Source: Prevotellaceae bacterium UBA7028 (GTDB lineage: Bacteria > Bacteroidota > Bacteroidia > Bacteroidales > Bacteroidaceae). From it: DNA of 7,224 bases. The notes beneath the pieces are model-generated. The model was not told the DNA's origin, did not search any database, and saw only the letters and a program-made list of their open reading frames with translations. Position 1 is the first letter of the stretch, and every line of letters starts with the position of its first letter. Positions 1 through 6,731 of the stretch are shown one piece after another. The stretch lies in the NCBI GenBank assembly GCA_002494215.1, contig DLBF01000128.1, positions 1 through 7,224 of the forward strand. The letters run 5' to 3'. A program made the translations under genes and the position numbers.

Positions 1-1
1 G

Positions 2-979
2 AGCGAGTGTATGGCCCGCTGTTTGACAGCTTATGGTGTTACGCGCGACGATATTTTCTCTGTAGCTTACGGATACGGATTGTTTACGGGTGGTTTGGGC
101 GCTCACTATGGTGTAGAGCACATCGGTGCCTCTTGTATCCCAGCAGGAACCGGTAACACAGAGAAACATCTGAAGCTTATCCGCGACCTGGGTATTACAG
201 GTCTGGCTTGTACACCTTCTTACGCCCTGTATCTGGCAGAGACAATGGAGAAGTTGGGCATCAGCAAGGATGACCTGAAGCTGCGTGTAGGTGCCTTCGG
301 TGCTGAACCTTGGACAGAAAGCATGCGTCAGGAGATTGAGGCTCGTCTGGGTCTTAAGGGCTTTAATATTTATGGCCTTTCAGAAGTGATGGGCCCCAGC
401 GTCAGCTACGAATGTCAGATGCAGAATGGTTCTCATATCAACGAAGACCATTTCTACCCTGAGATTATCAACCCTGTAACCCTCGAGCCGCTGCCAGCAG
501 GACAGACAGGTGAGTTGGTGTTCACCACTCTGACTAAAGAAGGTATGCCCGTACTGCGTTATCGTACCCGCGACCTCTGTTCTATCTTGCCCGGCACCTG
601 CGATTGCGGTCGTACCAACGTGCGTATGGGACGTATTCAAGGACGTTCTGATGATATGCTTATCATTCGTGGTATCAACGTATTCCCATCTCAGGTGGAG
701 AGTGTTATCCTCTCATTGCCAGAATTCGCACCTCACTACCTGTTGGTTGTGGATCGTGTGAACAATCTGGATACCCTGCAGGTACAGGCAGAGCTGCGTC
801 AGGAGGTATTTACCTCTACTTTCGATACACCTGCTGCCGTAGAGGCTCTGGAGAAGAAACTGGCTGCCAAGCTGAAGAGCGTACTCAGCATTGCCGCAAA
901 GGTTCAACTGAAGGCTCCTGGTACTATAGAGCGTAGCCAGGGCAAGAGTGCTCATGTGATAGATAAGCGTAAACTATAA
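2..979 (+). CDS. paaK: Phenylacetate-CoA ligase (PaaK family), 5'-truncated by the window edge
   Basis: This ANL-superfamily adenylating ligase would convert phenylacetate or a related aryl acid, with ATP and CoA, to the aryl-CoA thioester in the cytosol. The frame is open to the left edge. Alignment with the next gene shows that about 116 N-terminal residues are missing, including the P-loop-like SSGTTG motif, so the ATG at base 11 is internal. Counting from that Met, visible family motifs are GLFTGGLGAHYG (about 23-34), YGLSE (121-125), YRTRDL (184-189), CDCGR (197-201), GRSDDM (211-216), and the C-terminal catalytic lysine K312 in a QGK context. The acyl-pocket segment YGYGLFTGGLGAHYG looks like classical PaaK, more so than the paralogue downstream. 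Only 27 bases separate it from that paralogue, so co-transcription is likely. The family is secure; the exact aryl substrate (phenylacetate, hydroxyphenylacetate or indoleacetate) cannot be read from the sequence. Confidence 0.93.
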   Translation, partial: SECMARCLTAYGVTRDDIFSVAYGYGLFTGGLGAHYGVEHIGASCIPAGTGNTEKHLKLIRDLGITGLACTPSYALYLAETMEKLGISKDDLKLRVGAFGAEPWTESMRQEIEARLGLKGFNIYGLSEVMGPSVSYECQMQNGSHINEDHFYPEIINPVTLEPLPAGQTGELVFTTLTKEGMPVLRYRTRDLCSILPGTCDCGRTNVRMGRIQGRSDDMLIIRGINVFPSQVESVILSLPEFAPHYLLVVDRVNNLDTLQVQAELRQEVFTSTFDTPAAVEALEKKLAAKLKSVLSIAAKVQLKAPGTIERSQGKSAHVIDKRKL

Positions 980-1006
980 ATTACAATCTATAATTCGTAA
1001 TTCACT
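980..1006 (+). repeat. Period-7 A/T-rich leader tract before the second paaK
   Basis: The whole spacer between the two ligase genes can be read as degenerate heptads: ATTACAA, TCTATAA, TTCGTAA, TTCACTA, the last running into the ATG. One unit, TCTATAA, is identical to units in the tract before the ACT gene. No hairpin accompanies this copy. Confidence 0.5.
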
Positions 1007-2326
1007 ATGAGTGATATTCATACGGGGAATTATTTTAACCCAGAAATTGAAACCATGACGAGGGAGCAGATTGAAGCGCTCCAACTCGAAAGACTGCAGA
1101 AGACGGTTCGTCACTGCATGAACAATGAATTCTATCGCAAGAAGTTTGAGGAGGCAGGCATCACGCCCGATGATATCAAGACATTGGCGGATGTCCGCAA
1201 ACTGCCTTTTACTACTAAGCAGGATTTGCGCGAGACCTATCCCTTTGGGATGTCTTGCGTACCTTTGAAGGATTGCGTACGTTTGCATTCCTCCAGCGGT
1301 ACAACCGGTAACCCCACCGTTATCCTGCATACCAAGAAGGATCTCGACGAGTGGGCCAACCAGGTAGCACGTAACCTGTGGATGGTAGGCCTTCGTCCTG
1401 ACGATGTCTTCCAGAACTCTAGCGGTTATGGTATGTTTACAGGCGGTTTGGGCTTCCAGTATGGTGCCGAGAAGTTAGGTATGCTAACGGTTCCTGCTGC
1501 TGCTGGTAACTCGCTGCGTCAGATTAAGTTTATTAAGGACTTTGGTACGACGGCCATTCATGCTGTTCCTAGCTATGTTACCCGTCTTTACGAGGTGATG
1601 AAGGAGGAGGGCATAGATCCCCGTCGTGATACCAAACTGAAGGTGCTGGCCATTGGTGCCGAGCCTCACAGCGAGGAGCAGCGTAAGCGCATCGAGGATA
1701 TGATGGGCGTGAAAGCCTACAACTCCTTTGGTATGAGCGAGATGTGCGGTCCTGGTGTAGGATTCGAGTGCCCAGAGCAGAACGGTATGCACTTCTGGGA
1801 GGATTACTACATCGTAGAGATTGTCAACCCCGAGACCTTGGAGCCCGTTCCCGATGGCGAGATTGGCGAGTTAGTGCTGACAAGCCTCTGTCGTGAGGCT
1901 ATGCCCTTGCTGCGTTACCGTACACGTGACCTTACCCGTGTATTGGGAAGAACCTGTCCTTGTGGTCGTAACCACGTCCGCATCGACCGCATGAAGGGTC
2001 GTAGCGATGATATGATGGTATTGCGCGGTGTGAACATCTTCCCCATCCAGATTGAGAAGATTCTAATGCAGTTCAGCGAGCTGGCCAGCAACTACCTCAT
2101 CACCCTCACTACCGACGAGGAGAACGATAATATGACCGTTGAGGTGGAGCTTGCTCAGCCAACTGACGATTTCACGAAGCTGCAGGCGCTCGAGAAGGAG
2201 ATTCGCCGCCGTCTGAAGGATGAGATTCTGCTCACTCCCATTGTCAAGCTCGTTGCCAAGGGCTCTCTGCCCGTCAGCGAAGGTAAAGCCGTCCGCGTTG
2301 TGGATAAACGTAAGGTGTACCAGTAG
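1007..2326 (+). CDS. Second phenylacetate-CoA ligase (PaaK-family) paralogue, complete
   Basis: This complete 439-residue aryl-acid CoA ligase is of usual PaaK length. The motifs run in the expected order: SSSGTTG for ATP phosphate binding (95-101), the acyl-pocket stretch GYGMFTGGLGFQYG (140-153), NSFGMSE (239-245), YRTRDL (304-309), CPCGR (317-321), the hinge GRSDDMMVLRG (331-341), and the C-terminal lysine K427 in EGK. It is clearly a paralogue of the upstream ligase, but it differs around the pocket (NSSGYGMF against VAYGYGLF, and VPAAAGNS against IPAGTGNT), which suggests a different or broader acid substrate; that is inference. The ATG follows a period-7 A/T-rich leader with no Shine-Dalgarno sequence, as is common in Bacteroidota. 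The downstream ACT protein lies 88 bases away. Enzymes of this type often work with indolepyruvate or phenylpyruvate ferredoxin oxidoreductases, but none is visible here. Confidence 0.93.
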   Translation: MSDIHTGNYFNPEIETMTREQIEALQLERLQKTVRHCMNNEFYRKKFEEAGITPDDIKTLADVRKLPFTTKQDLRETYPFGMSCVPLKDCVRLHSSSGTTGNPTVILHTKKDLDEWANQVARNLWMVGLRPDDVFQNSSGYGMFTGGLGFQYGAEKLGMLTVPAAAGNSLRQIKFIKDFGTTAIHAVPSYVTRLYEVMKEEGIDPRRDTKLKVLAIGAEPHSEEQRKRIEDMMGVKAYNSFGMSEMCGPGVGFECPEQNGMHFWEDYYIVEIVNPETLEPVPDGEIGELVLTSLCREAMPLLRYRTRDLTRVLGRTCPCGRNHVRIDRMKGRSDDMMVLRGVNIFPIQIEKILMQFSELASNYLITLTTDEENDNMTVEVELAQPTDDFTKLQALEKEIRRRLKDEILLTPIVKLVAKGSLPVSEGKAVRVVDKRKVYQ

Positions 2327-2360
2327 ACCCTTCTCCCCGCTCCCCCGTTGGGAGAGGGCA
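2327..2360 (+). repeat. C/G-rich inverted-repeat element directly after the second paaK stop
   Basis: The element begins one base after the TAG. CCC (2328-2330) plus TCTCCC (2332-2337) pair with GGGAGAGGG (2350-2358), giving a 9-bp stem with one bulged T and a 12-base loop. No T-run follows, so it is not a standard intrinsic terminator. It resembles, in composition and placement, the element after feoB, and may be a dispersed intergenic repeat, a processing site or a partial transcription attenuator. Confidence 0.6.
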
Positions 2361-2395
2361 TCTATCATCTATAATCTATCATGTATCATCTATAA
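2361..2395 (+). repeat. Heptanucleotide tandem repeat before the ACT gene (TCTATMA x5)
   Basis: Five consecutive heptads read TCTATCA, TCTATAA, TCTATCA, TGTATCA and TCTATAA. The phase continues in a degraded form (ACTCTTA, ACTTTAA) to within a few bases of the ATG at 2415. The tract directly follows the C/G-rich hairpin and forms most of the A/T-rich leader of the ACT gene. Confidence 0.8.
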
Positions 2396-2414
2396 ACTCT
2401 TAACTTTAAAAGTT

Positions 2415-2843
2415 ATGACAATTCCCCAACTTTCCATTTTCATTGAGAACCGTTCCGGTACTCTTATCAAGGTGTTGGATGCCTTGAAGGAAGCAAAGAT
2501 CCAGATTATTGCCTCCACCATTGCTGATACAGCAGAGTATGGTATCTATCGTCTCATCTGCAGCGAGCCTATGCGTGCTTGCGAGGAGTTGAAGAAGGCC
2601 AATGTGGCTGTTGCCCTTAGTGATGTGTTCGCCATAGAGATTGACGACCAGCCTGGTCGTGCTGCCGAAGCCGTCAAGGTATTCAGTGAGTCTGGCATCA
2701 GCATCACCTATATGTACTCTTTCCTGTTGAGAGGCAAGGGAGTCCTCATCTTCCGTACAGACGACAGAGAGAAGGCTATGGCCGTTATCAGAGACAACAA
2801 CCTCAAGAGCATCGACGAGGCTGCTCTGGCTAAGTGGGCATAA
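2415..2843 (+). CDS. Tandem ACT-domain protein associated with PaaK
   Basis: This 142-residue cytosolic protein consists of two ACT domains and little else. ACT1 covers roughly residues 1-68 and opens with the strand-turn signature LSIFIENRSGTL. ACT2 covers about 69-142, with FAIEIDDQPGRA at the equivalent place. ACT domains bind small ligands, usually amino acids, at domain interfaces. No catalytic or DNA-binding domain is present. ACT proteins next to PaaK-type ligases are a recurrent arrangement, so a sensor or modulator role for aryl-amino-acid metabolism is plausible but unproved. The start was set at the ATG at 2415, where ACT homology begins. The same frame stays open back into the previous gene (ATG at 2220), but that extension encodes only paaK overlap and spacer repeat. 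The next gene begins 12 bases after the stop, suggesting translational coupling. Confidence 0.9.
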   Translation: MTIPQLSIFIENRSGTLIKVLDALKEAKIQIIASTIADTAEYGIYRLICSEPMRACEELKKANVAVALSDVFAIEIDDQPGRAAEAVKVFSESGISITYMYSFLLRGKGVLIFRTDDREKAMAVIRDNNLKSIDEAALAKWA

Positions 2844-2855
2844 CCGGTTTGTTGC

Positions 2856-4160
2856 GTGCAGAGAAAGAAGAAGAAACGCAGACTTAAGAAGAGTGTCAAG
2901 CGCGGTTGCTTGGGAATAATCATATTCCTGCTACTGCTGGCTGTTTTCCTGTTCTTCAGATGTTCCCCAGCTAAGGATTTTTTCTTTTCCAAGGGAGAAC
3001 CTATAGAAGAGGTTGTTGTGCTGGAGCCAGACAGTATGGATATGGCAATTGCCGATGATGTGCAGCGCCTTATTCGCCGTTCTACGTTAATAGACACCAC
3101 CATGCTGGCGGTGGACATTTACGACCTCGAACGTAACTGCTACGTCTATGAGTACCGCAGTCATCGCAAGTTGATTCCCGCTTCGTGCATGAAGCTCCTT
3201 ACGGGCGTTCGTGTATTGAAGCAATTAGGTGCCAACCATCAGTATTGCAGCAGGGAGTATATCCTGGGCAAGGTGAAAGATGGTACATTGTATGGCGACC
3301 TGCTCTTGCAGATGGACGATGACCCTCTGTTGCTTTCTTTCTCTGATTTCACAAATGCTATAAGGGCGCGAGGTATCAGTCACATTAAGGGTAGGGTTAT
3401 CTATGACCTCCTGCGGACGGATACCTTGCGTCCTCATTATACAGCCCAACCTTATGATATTACCTATAGGCAGGTACCCTTGCTGATGAAGGGTGCGCCC
3501 AGGGTGATGAGTGAGTTCAGGGCTTCCTTCCGTGCTGCAGGTGTTAGCTACGATAGTGATACGCTGCTTTTCAACGTACCGCTAACGGATAATGCCGAGT
3601 TGGTTTATCAGTATCAGACACCCCTTCGTGAGGTGCTGAAGCCTATGCTGATAAACAGCAGCAATGTAAAGGCTGAGTGTGTCTTCTATCACAACCGGCA
3701 TGCGCAGGATCGTTTGGCGGAACCAGACACCAGTCTTTATATGAAGCCGCTCGATTTTGTGCAGACAGAAGGGATTTACGATAGAATAACGGATTTTGTG
3801 GTGAACGACGGTAGCGGTCTTTCGCCAGAGAACCGCCTGACGGCTGATTTCTTGGTTCAACTGATGGTGTATGCCTATAAGGACTCTGTGATAAGGAATG
3901 TCTTTATTGATGAGGCTCTGGCTACGCCTGCCCATCCTACGCGTCATGGTTCGTTGTTGGGGCGCATGTCGGCTCCTTGCTATCGCAATCGTATCTTTTG
4001 CAAGACAGGCACCTTGGTTTCTTATGCATCTTCTTCCTTAACGGGCTATGCGCAGCACAAGAGCGGAAGGTGGTTTGCCTTCAGCATTATCAACAATAAT
4101 TCGCCCGTTTATGATGCCAGGGAGTTTCAGGATGCACTCTGCCGTTTCTTGGTAGAATGA
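2856..4160 (+). CDS. dacB: Membrane-anchored D-Ala-D-Ala carboxypeptidase/endopeptidase, PBP4 type (peptidase S13)
   Basis: This 434-residue penicillin-binding protein would trim or cleave peptidoglycan cross-links outside the cytoplasmic membrane. It starts with a very basic cytoplasmic tail (1-17, mostly Lys/Arg) and one hydrophobic segment (about 18-35), read as a signal anchor. The catalytic triad of motifs is complete: SCMK (S110, K113), SSN (268-270) and KTG (383-385). The PBP4-typical DGSGLSP (318-324) is also present. SxxK to SxN spans 158 residues, against about 244 in E. coli DacB (from memory), so the inserted domains II/III are shortened. The start is a GTG: an in-frame stop (that of the ACT gene) lies just upstream, and the next Met (61) would remove the anchor. 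The position after the ACT gene implies co-transcription with the ligases. Its 3' end overlaps the minus-strand Cys-rich gene by 34 bases. Confidence 0.9.
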   Translation: MQRKKKKRRLKKSVKRGCLGIIIFLLLLAVFLFFRCSPAKDFFFSKGEPIEEVVVLEPDSMDMAIADDVQRLIRRSTLIDTTMLAVDIYDLERNCYVYEYRSHRKLIPASCMKLLTGVRVLKQLGANHQYCSREYILGKVKDGTLYGDLLLQMDDDPLLLSFSDFTNAIRARGISHIKGRVIYDLLRTDTLRPHYTAQPYDITYRQVPLLMKGAPRVMSEFRASFRAAGVSYDSDTLLFNVPLTDNAELVYQYQTPLREVLKPMLINSSNVKAECVFYHNRHAQDRLAEPDTSLYMKPLDFVQTEGIYDRITDFVVNDGSGLSPENRLTADFLVQLMVYAYKDSVIRNVFIDEALATPAHPTRHGSLLGRMSAPCYRNRIFCKTGTLVSYASSSLTGYAQHKSGRWFAFSIINNNSPVYDAREFQDALCRFLVE

Positions 4161-4285
4161 CAATCCTCACACTTGCAGCTGCATCCTTCACATTCCGAAC
4201 AATGCGGTTTCTTCAGATACTGACGTAGCGCAAAGCCTGCTACTATCACTATCAAGACCAGAAGAAGAATGCTTTGGTAATTCAT
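4127..4285 (-). CDS. FeoB-associated Cys-rich membrane protein (52 aa)
   Basis: This 52-residue gene has one N-terminal membrane segment (about residues 6-20, ILLLVLIVIVAGFAL), a basic stretch (RQYLKK), and then a cysteine cluster CxxCxxCxCxCxxC (C29, 32, 35, 37, 39, 42), ending in a short polar tail. This layout matches the small FeoB-associated Cys-rich membrane family encoded beside feoB in many anaerobes. A role in metal handling or in assembling the ferrous iron permease is proposed for the family but not shown here. It lies 71 bases downstream of feoB on the same strand, consistent with a shared transcript. The ATG start is embedded in the last unit of a heptad repeat. The gene's last 34 bases are antisense to the 3' end of the carboxypeptidase gene. 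The frame, topology and location all agree, so the call is firm despite its size. Confidence 0.9.
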   Translation of the reverse strand: MNYQSILLLVLIVIVAGFALRQYLKKPHCSECEGCSCKCEDCHSTKKRQSAS

Positions 4286-4310
4286 AATTCACAATTCATA
4301 ATTCACAATT
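4279..4310 (-). repeat. 14-base (2 x 7) tandem repeat at the start of the Cys-rich gene
   Basis: On the plus strand AATTCATAATTCAC occurs twice in perfect tandem (4279-4292 and 4293-4306) followed by AATT, so the base period is 7. Read on the minus strand, the tract ends in and supplies the ATG of the 52-residue Cys-rich gene at 4285. It lies between that gene and the C/G-rich element behind feoB. Confidence 0.85.
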
Positions 4311-4321
4311 TCCATCTATAT

Positions 4322-4356
4322 GTTCCCTCCTCCTCGGGGAAGGTTAGGAGGGGGGG
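4322..4356 (-). repeat. C/G-rich inverted-repeat element directly after the feoB stop
   Basis: On the minus strand the element begins at the base after the feoB TAG. CCCTCCT pairs perfectly with AGGAGGG (plus-strand 4346-4352 and 4325-4331), a 7-bp stem around a 14-base C-rich loop containing CCTTCCCCGAGG. No T-run follows. Order and strand relative to the upstream gene match the element behind the second paaK. Confidence 0.6.
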
Positions 4357-6717
4357 CTATACTATCAGGTGTACCAAGAATGCAACCATCCATGCTATCA
4401 CGCATTGTCCTGTCATGATAAGTAGTGCCCACTTGCCGCCTAATTCTCTGCGTATGGTAGCAATGGCTGCTACGCAAGGGGTATATAGCAGACAGAATAC
4501 CAGCAGCGTAAAGGCTGTTCCTGCCGGGAATACTTCCGTGATGCTGACACCGGCAAACAACGTACTCAGCGTGCTCACCACCACTTCCTTGGCCAGGAAT
4601 CCGCTCACCAGTGAGGTTACGATGCGCCAGTCGCCACAACCCAATGGCGCGAAAACAGGCGCTACCACACTGGCCATCTGTGCCAGCATACTCTCCGATT
4701 CCATGCCCGGCTGTACCATCTGCAGGTGGAAGTCGAAGGTTTGCAGGAACCAGATAACGATGCTTGCCAGGAAGATAACTGTGAAGGCTCTCTGCAGAAA
4801 GTCCTTGGCTTTCTCCCATAGCAGCCGGGCCACATTCATAGGTACGGGCATACGGTAATTGGGGAGCTCCATTACAAAAGGAACGGCTTCGCCTCTGAAG
4901 AGTGTCCGCTTCAGTATCAGCGCCACCACAATGCCCGTCAATATACCTATTATATATAAGCCTGCCATTACCCATCCTGCATGGTGCGGGAAGAAGGCTG
5001 CGGCAAAGAAGGCGTAGATGGGAATCTTGGCCGTGCAACTCATAAAGGGTGTCAGCATGATGGTAAGGCGGCGGTCACGTTCGCTGGGAAGGGTACGGCT
5101 GGCCATTACGCTGGGAACGGAACAGCCAAAGCCTATCAGTAGGGGCACGATACTTCGGCCTGAAAGTCCCAACTTACGCAGCAGTTTGTCCATCACAAAG
5201 GCGATACGGGCCATGTAGCCGCTGTCCTCCAACATACTCAGGAAGAAGAACAATATTACTATCAGGGGCAGGAACACCAATACGGTGCCTACACCGCTGT
5301 AGATGCCATCTATGATGAGAGAATGTATAGGCGGAGCTATGTTCCAGTCGGTGAGCGTCTGGTCGGAAAGCTCGGTAAATTTCTCGATTCCTTCTTCGCA
5401 CAACTCTTGCAGCCAAGCACCAACGCTGCTGAAAGTTAGGTAGAACACCAACGCCATAATGCCCAAGAAGGCTGGAATGGCGGTGAAACGTCCTGTCAGA
5501 ATCTTATCTATCCTGCGACTGCGTATGTGCTCCTTGCTTTCCTTGGGGCGTAGCACGGTCTGACTGCATACTTGGTCGATGAAGCTGAAACGCATATCTG
5601 CCATAGCAGCACAACGGTCCAGACCGCGCTCTTCCTCCATTTGCTGCAGGATGTGCTCTATGGTCTCCTGTTCATTCTTCGTAAGACCCAGTGCCTTGAT
5701 AATCAGCGGGTCGTTCTCTATGAGCTTGCCGGCAGCAAAGCGGACGGGTATCTTGGCCTCCTGTGCATGGTCTTCTATGAAGTGCATGATGGCATGCAGA
5801 CAGCGGTGAACGGCGCCTCCGTGATCCTCGGGGCTACAGAAATCTTGTCGTCCGGGTCCCTCTTGGTAACGGGCAACGTGTATGGCGTGTGTCACCACCT
5901 CGTCCACACCCTCGTTCTTCATGGCGCTGATGGGGATGACGGGGATGCCCAGCAGACGCTCCATCTTGTTGATTCGGACGGTTCCACCGTTGTTTTTCAT
6001 CTCGTCCATCATGTTCAACGCCAGTACCATGGGGATGTTCAGCTCCATCAGCTGCATCGTCAGGTAGAGGCTGCGTTCAATACATGTGGTGTCTATGATG
6101 TTGATGATGCCCGAGGGACAGTTCTCTAAGATGAACTGACGGCTCACCACCTCCTCGTTCGTATAGGGACTAAGGCTGTAGATGCCAGGCAAGTCGGTCA
6201 CCAGGGTGTTGGGATAGCCTTTTATCACGCCATCCTTGCGATCGACCGTCACCCCAGGGAAGTTGCCCACATGCTGGTTGCTGCCCGTCAGTTGGTTGAA
6301 AAGCGTGGTTTTACCGCAATTCTGATTTCCCACAAGGGCAAAGGTCAGCTTCTCTGTTTGGGCAGGACCATGAGGTTGCGATGGGTCGTGATATCTGGGG
6401 CCATCCTCTCCCAAACCGGGGTGTTCAATGGGACTCTCTCTATCTTCTTTCTGAACAACGGAACTTCCCTCTGTGAGCGGAGAGTGGGTGTCTACCTCTA
6501 TTTTCTCTGCATCCGCCAATCGAAGCGTCAATTCGTATCCATGAATACGCAATTCCATAGGGTCGCCCATAGGTGCAAACTTCTGCAGCACTACCTCGGC
6601 ACCAGGGATTACTCCCATGTCCAGGAAATGCTGTCGTAGGGCACCCGTTCCACCCACTCGGGTAACAACGGCCCGTTGTCCTTTCTTCAAATCACGAAGC
6701 GTCTTGGCCATCTGCAT
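4357..6717 (-). CDS. feoB: FeoA-FeoB fusion, ferrous iron permease
   Basis: This 786-residue protein imports Fe(II) across the cytoplasmic membrane. Counting from the ATG at 6717, residues 1-75 are an SH3-like FeoA domain, 76-123 a hydrophilic linker, and about 124-280 the FeoB G domain: G1 GNQNCGKT (130-137), G2 NFPGVTV (152-158), G3 DLPG (175-178), G4 NMMD (235-238), G5 SAMKNEG (264-270). A helical spacer follows, then a polytopic membrane part from about 413 to the end. That part carries gate motifs GFGCSVP (529-535) and MSCTAK (559-564), then GCGDW (693-697) and LAKE (708-711). FeoA fused to FeoB is typical of Bacteroidota. The frame can be read back to a TTG at 6735, but that codon lies in the promoter -7 box, so 6717 (or the ATG at 6711) is preferred. 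Gate 1 has Ser where Asn is more usual (GFGCNVP). Confidence 0.95.
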   Translation of the reverse strand: MQMAKTLRDLKKGQRAVVTRVGGTGALRQHFLDMGVIPGAEVVLQKFAPMGDPMELRIHGYELTLRLADAEKIEVDTHSPLTEGSSVVQKEDRESPIEHPGLGEDGPRYHDPSQPHGPAQTEKLTFALVGNQNCGKTTLFNQLTGSNQHVGNFPGVTVDRKDGVIKGYPNTLVTDLPGIYSLSPYTNEEVVSRQFILENCPSGIINIIDTTCIERSLYLTMQLMELNIPMVLALNMMDEMKNNGGTVRINKMERLLGIPVIPISAMKNEGVDEVVTHAIHVARYQEGPGRQDFCSPEDHGGAVHRCLHAIMHFIEDHAQEAKIPVRFAAGKLIENDPLIIKALGLTKNEQETIEHILQQMEEERGLDRCAAMADMRFSFIDQVCSQTVLRPKESKEHIRSRRIDKILTGRFTAIPAFLGIMALVFYLTFSSVGAWLQELCEEGIEKFTELSDQTLTDWNIAPPIHSLIIDGIYSGVGTVLVFLPLIVILFFFLSMLEDSGYMARIAFVMDKLLRKLGLSGRSIVPLLIGFGCSVPSVMASRTLPSERDRRLTIMLTPFMSCTAKIPIYAFFAAAFFPHHAGWVMAGLYIIGILTGIVVALILKRTLFRGEAVPFVMELPNYRMPVPMNVARLLWEKAKDFLQRAFTVIFLASIVIWFLQTFDFHLQMVQPGMESESMLAQMASVVAPVFAPLGCGDWRIVTSLVSGFLAKEVVVSTLSTLFAGVSITEVFPAGTAFTLLVFCLLYTPCVAAIATIRRELGGKWALLIMTGQCVIAWMVAFLVHLIV

Positions 6718-6731
6718 TTTTCTTTCCGACT

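Noticed and set aside
2327..2360. Intrinsic terminator between the second paaK and the ACT gene
   Set aside because: The stem is good but no T-run follows, and the downstream gene has no convincing promoter of its own.
2401..2411. TAACTTTA before the ACT gene as an internal promoter
   Set aside because: It differs from TAnnTTTG at the last base and has no TTTG 19-21 bases upstream; the bases continue the degenerate heptads.
2220..2414. Upstream extension of the ACT-domain frame starting at an ATG in the end of the second paaK gene
   Set aside because: It translates paaK in the wrong frame and then hairpin and heptad spacer; ACT homology begins at the ATG at 2415.
4279..4310. CRISPR array
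   Set aside because: Units are 7 or 14 bases with no spacers; this is a simple tandem repeat.
4316..5038. 240-codon minus-strand and 194-codon plus-strand frames over the feoB 3' region
   Set aside because: Both overlap the well-supported FeoB membrane domain in other frames; their translations are low-complexity or unlike known proteins, and their ends run into spacer repeats.
5572..6129. 185-codon plus-strand frame opposite the FeoB G domain
   Set aside because: It is antisense to conserved G motifs and is explained as a shadow of the feoB reading frame.
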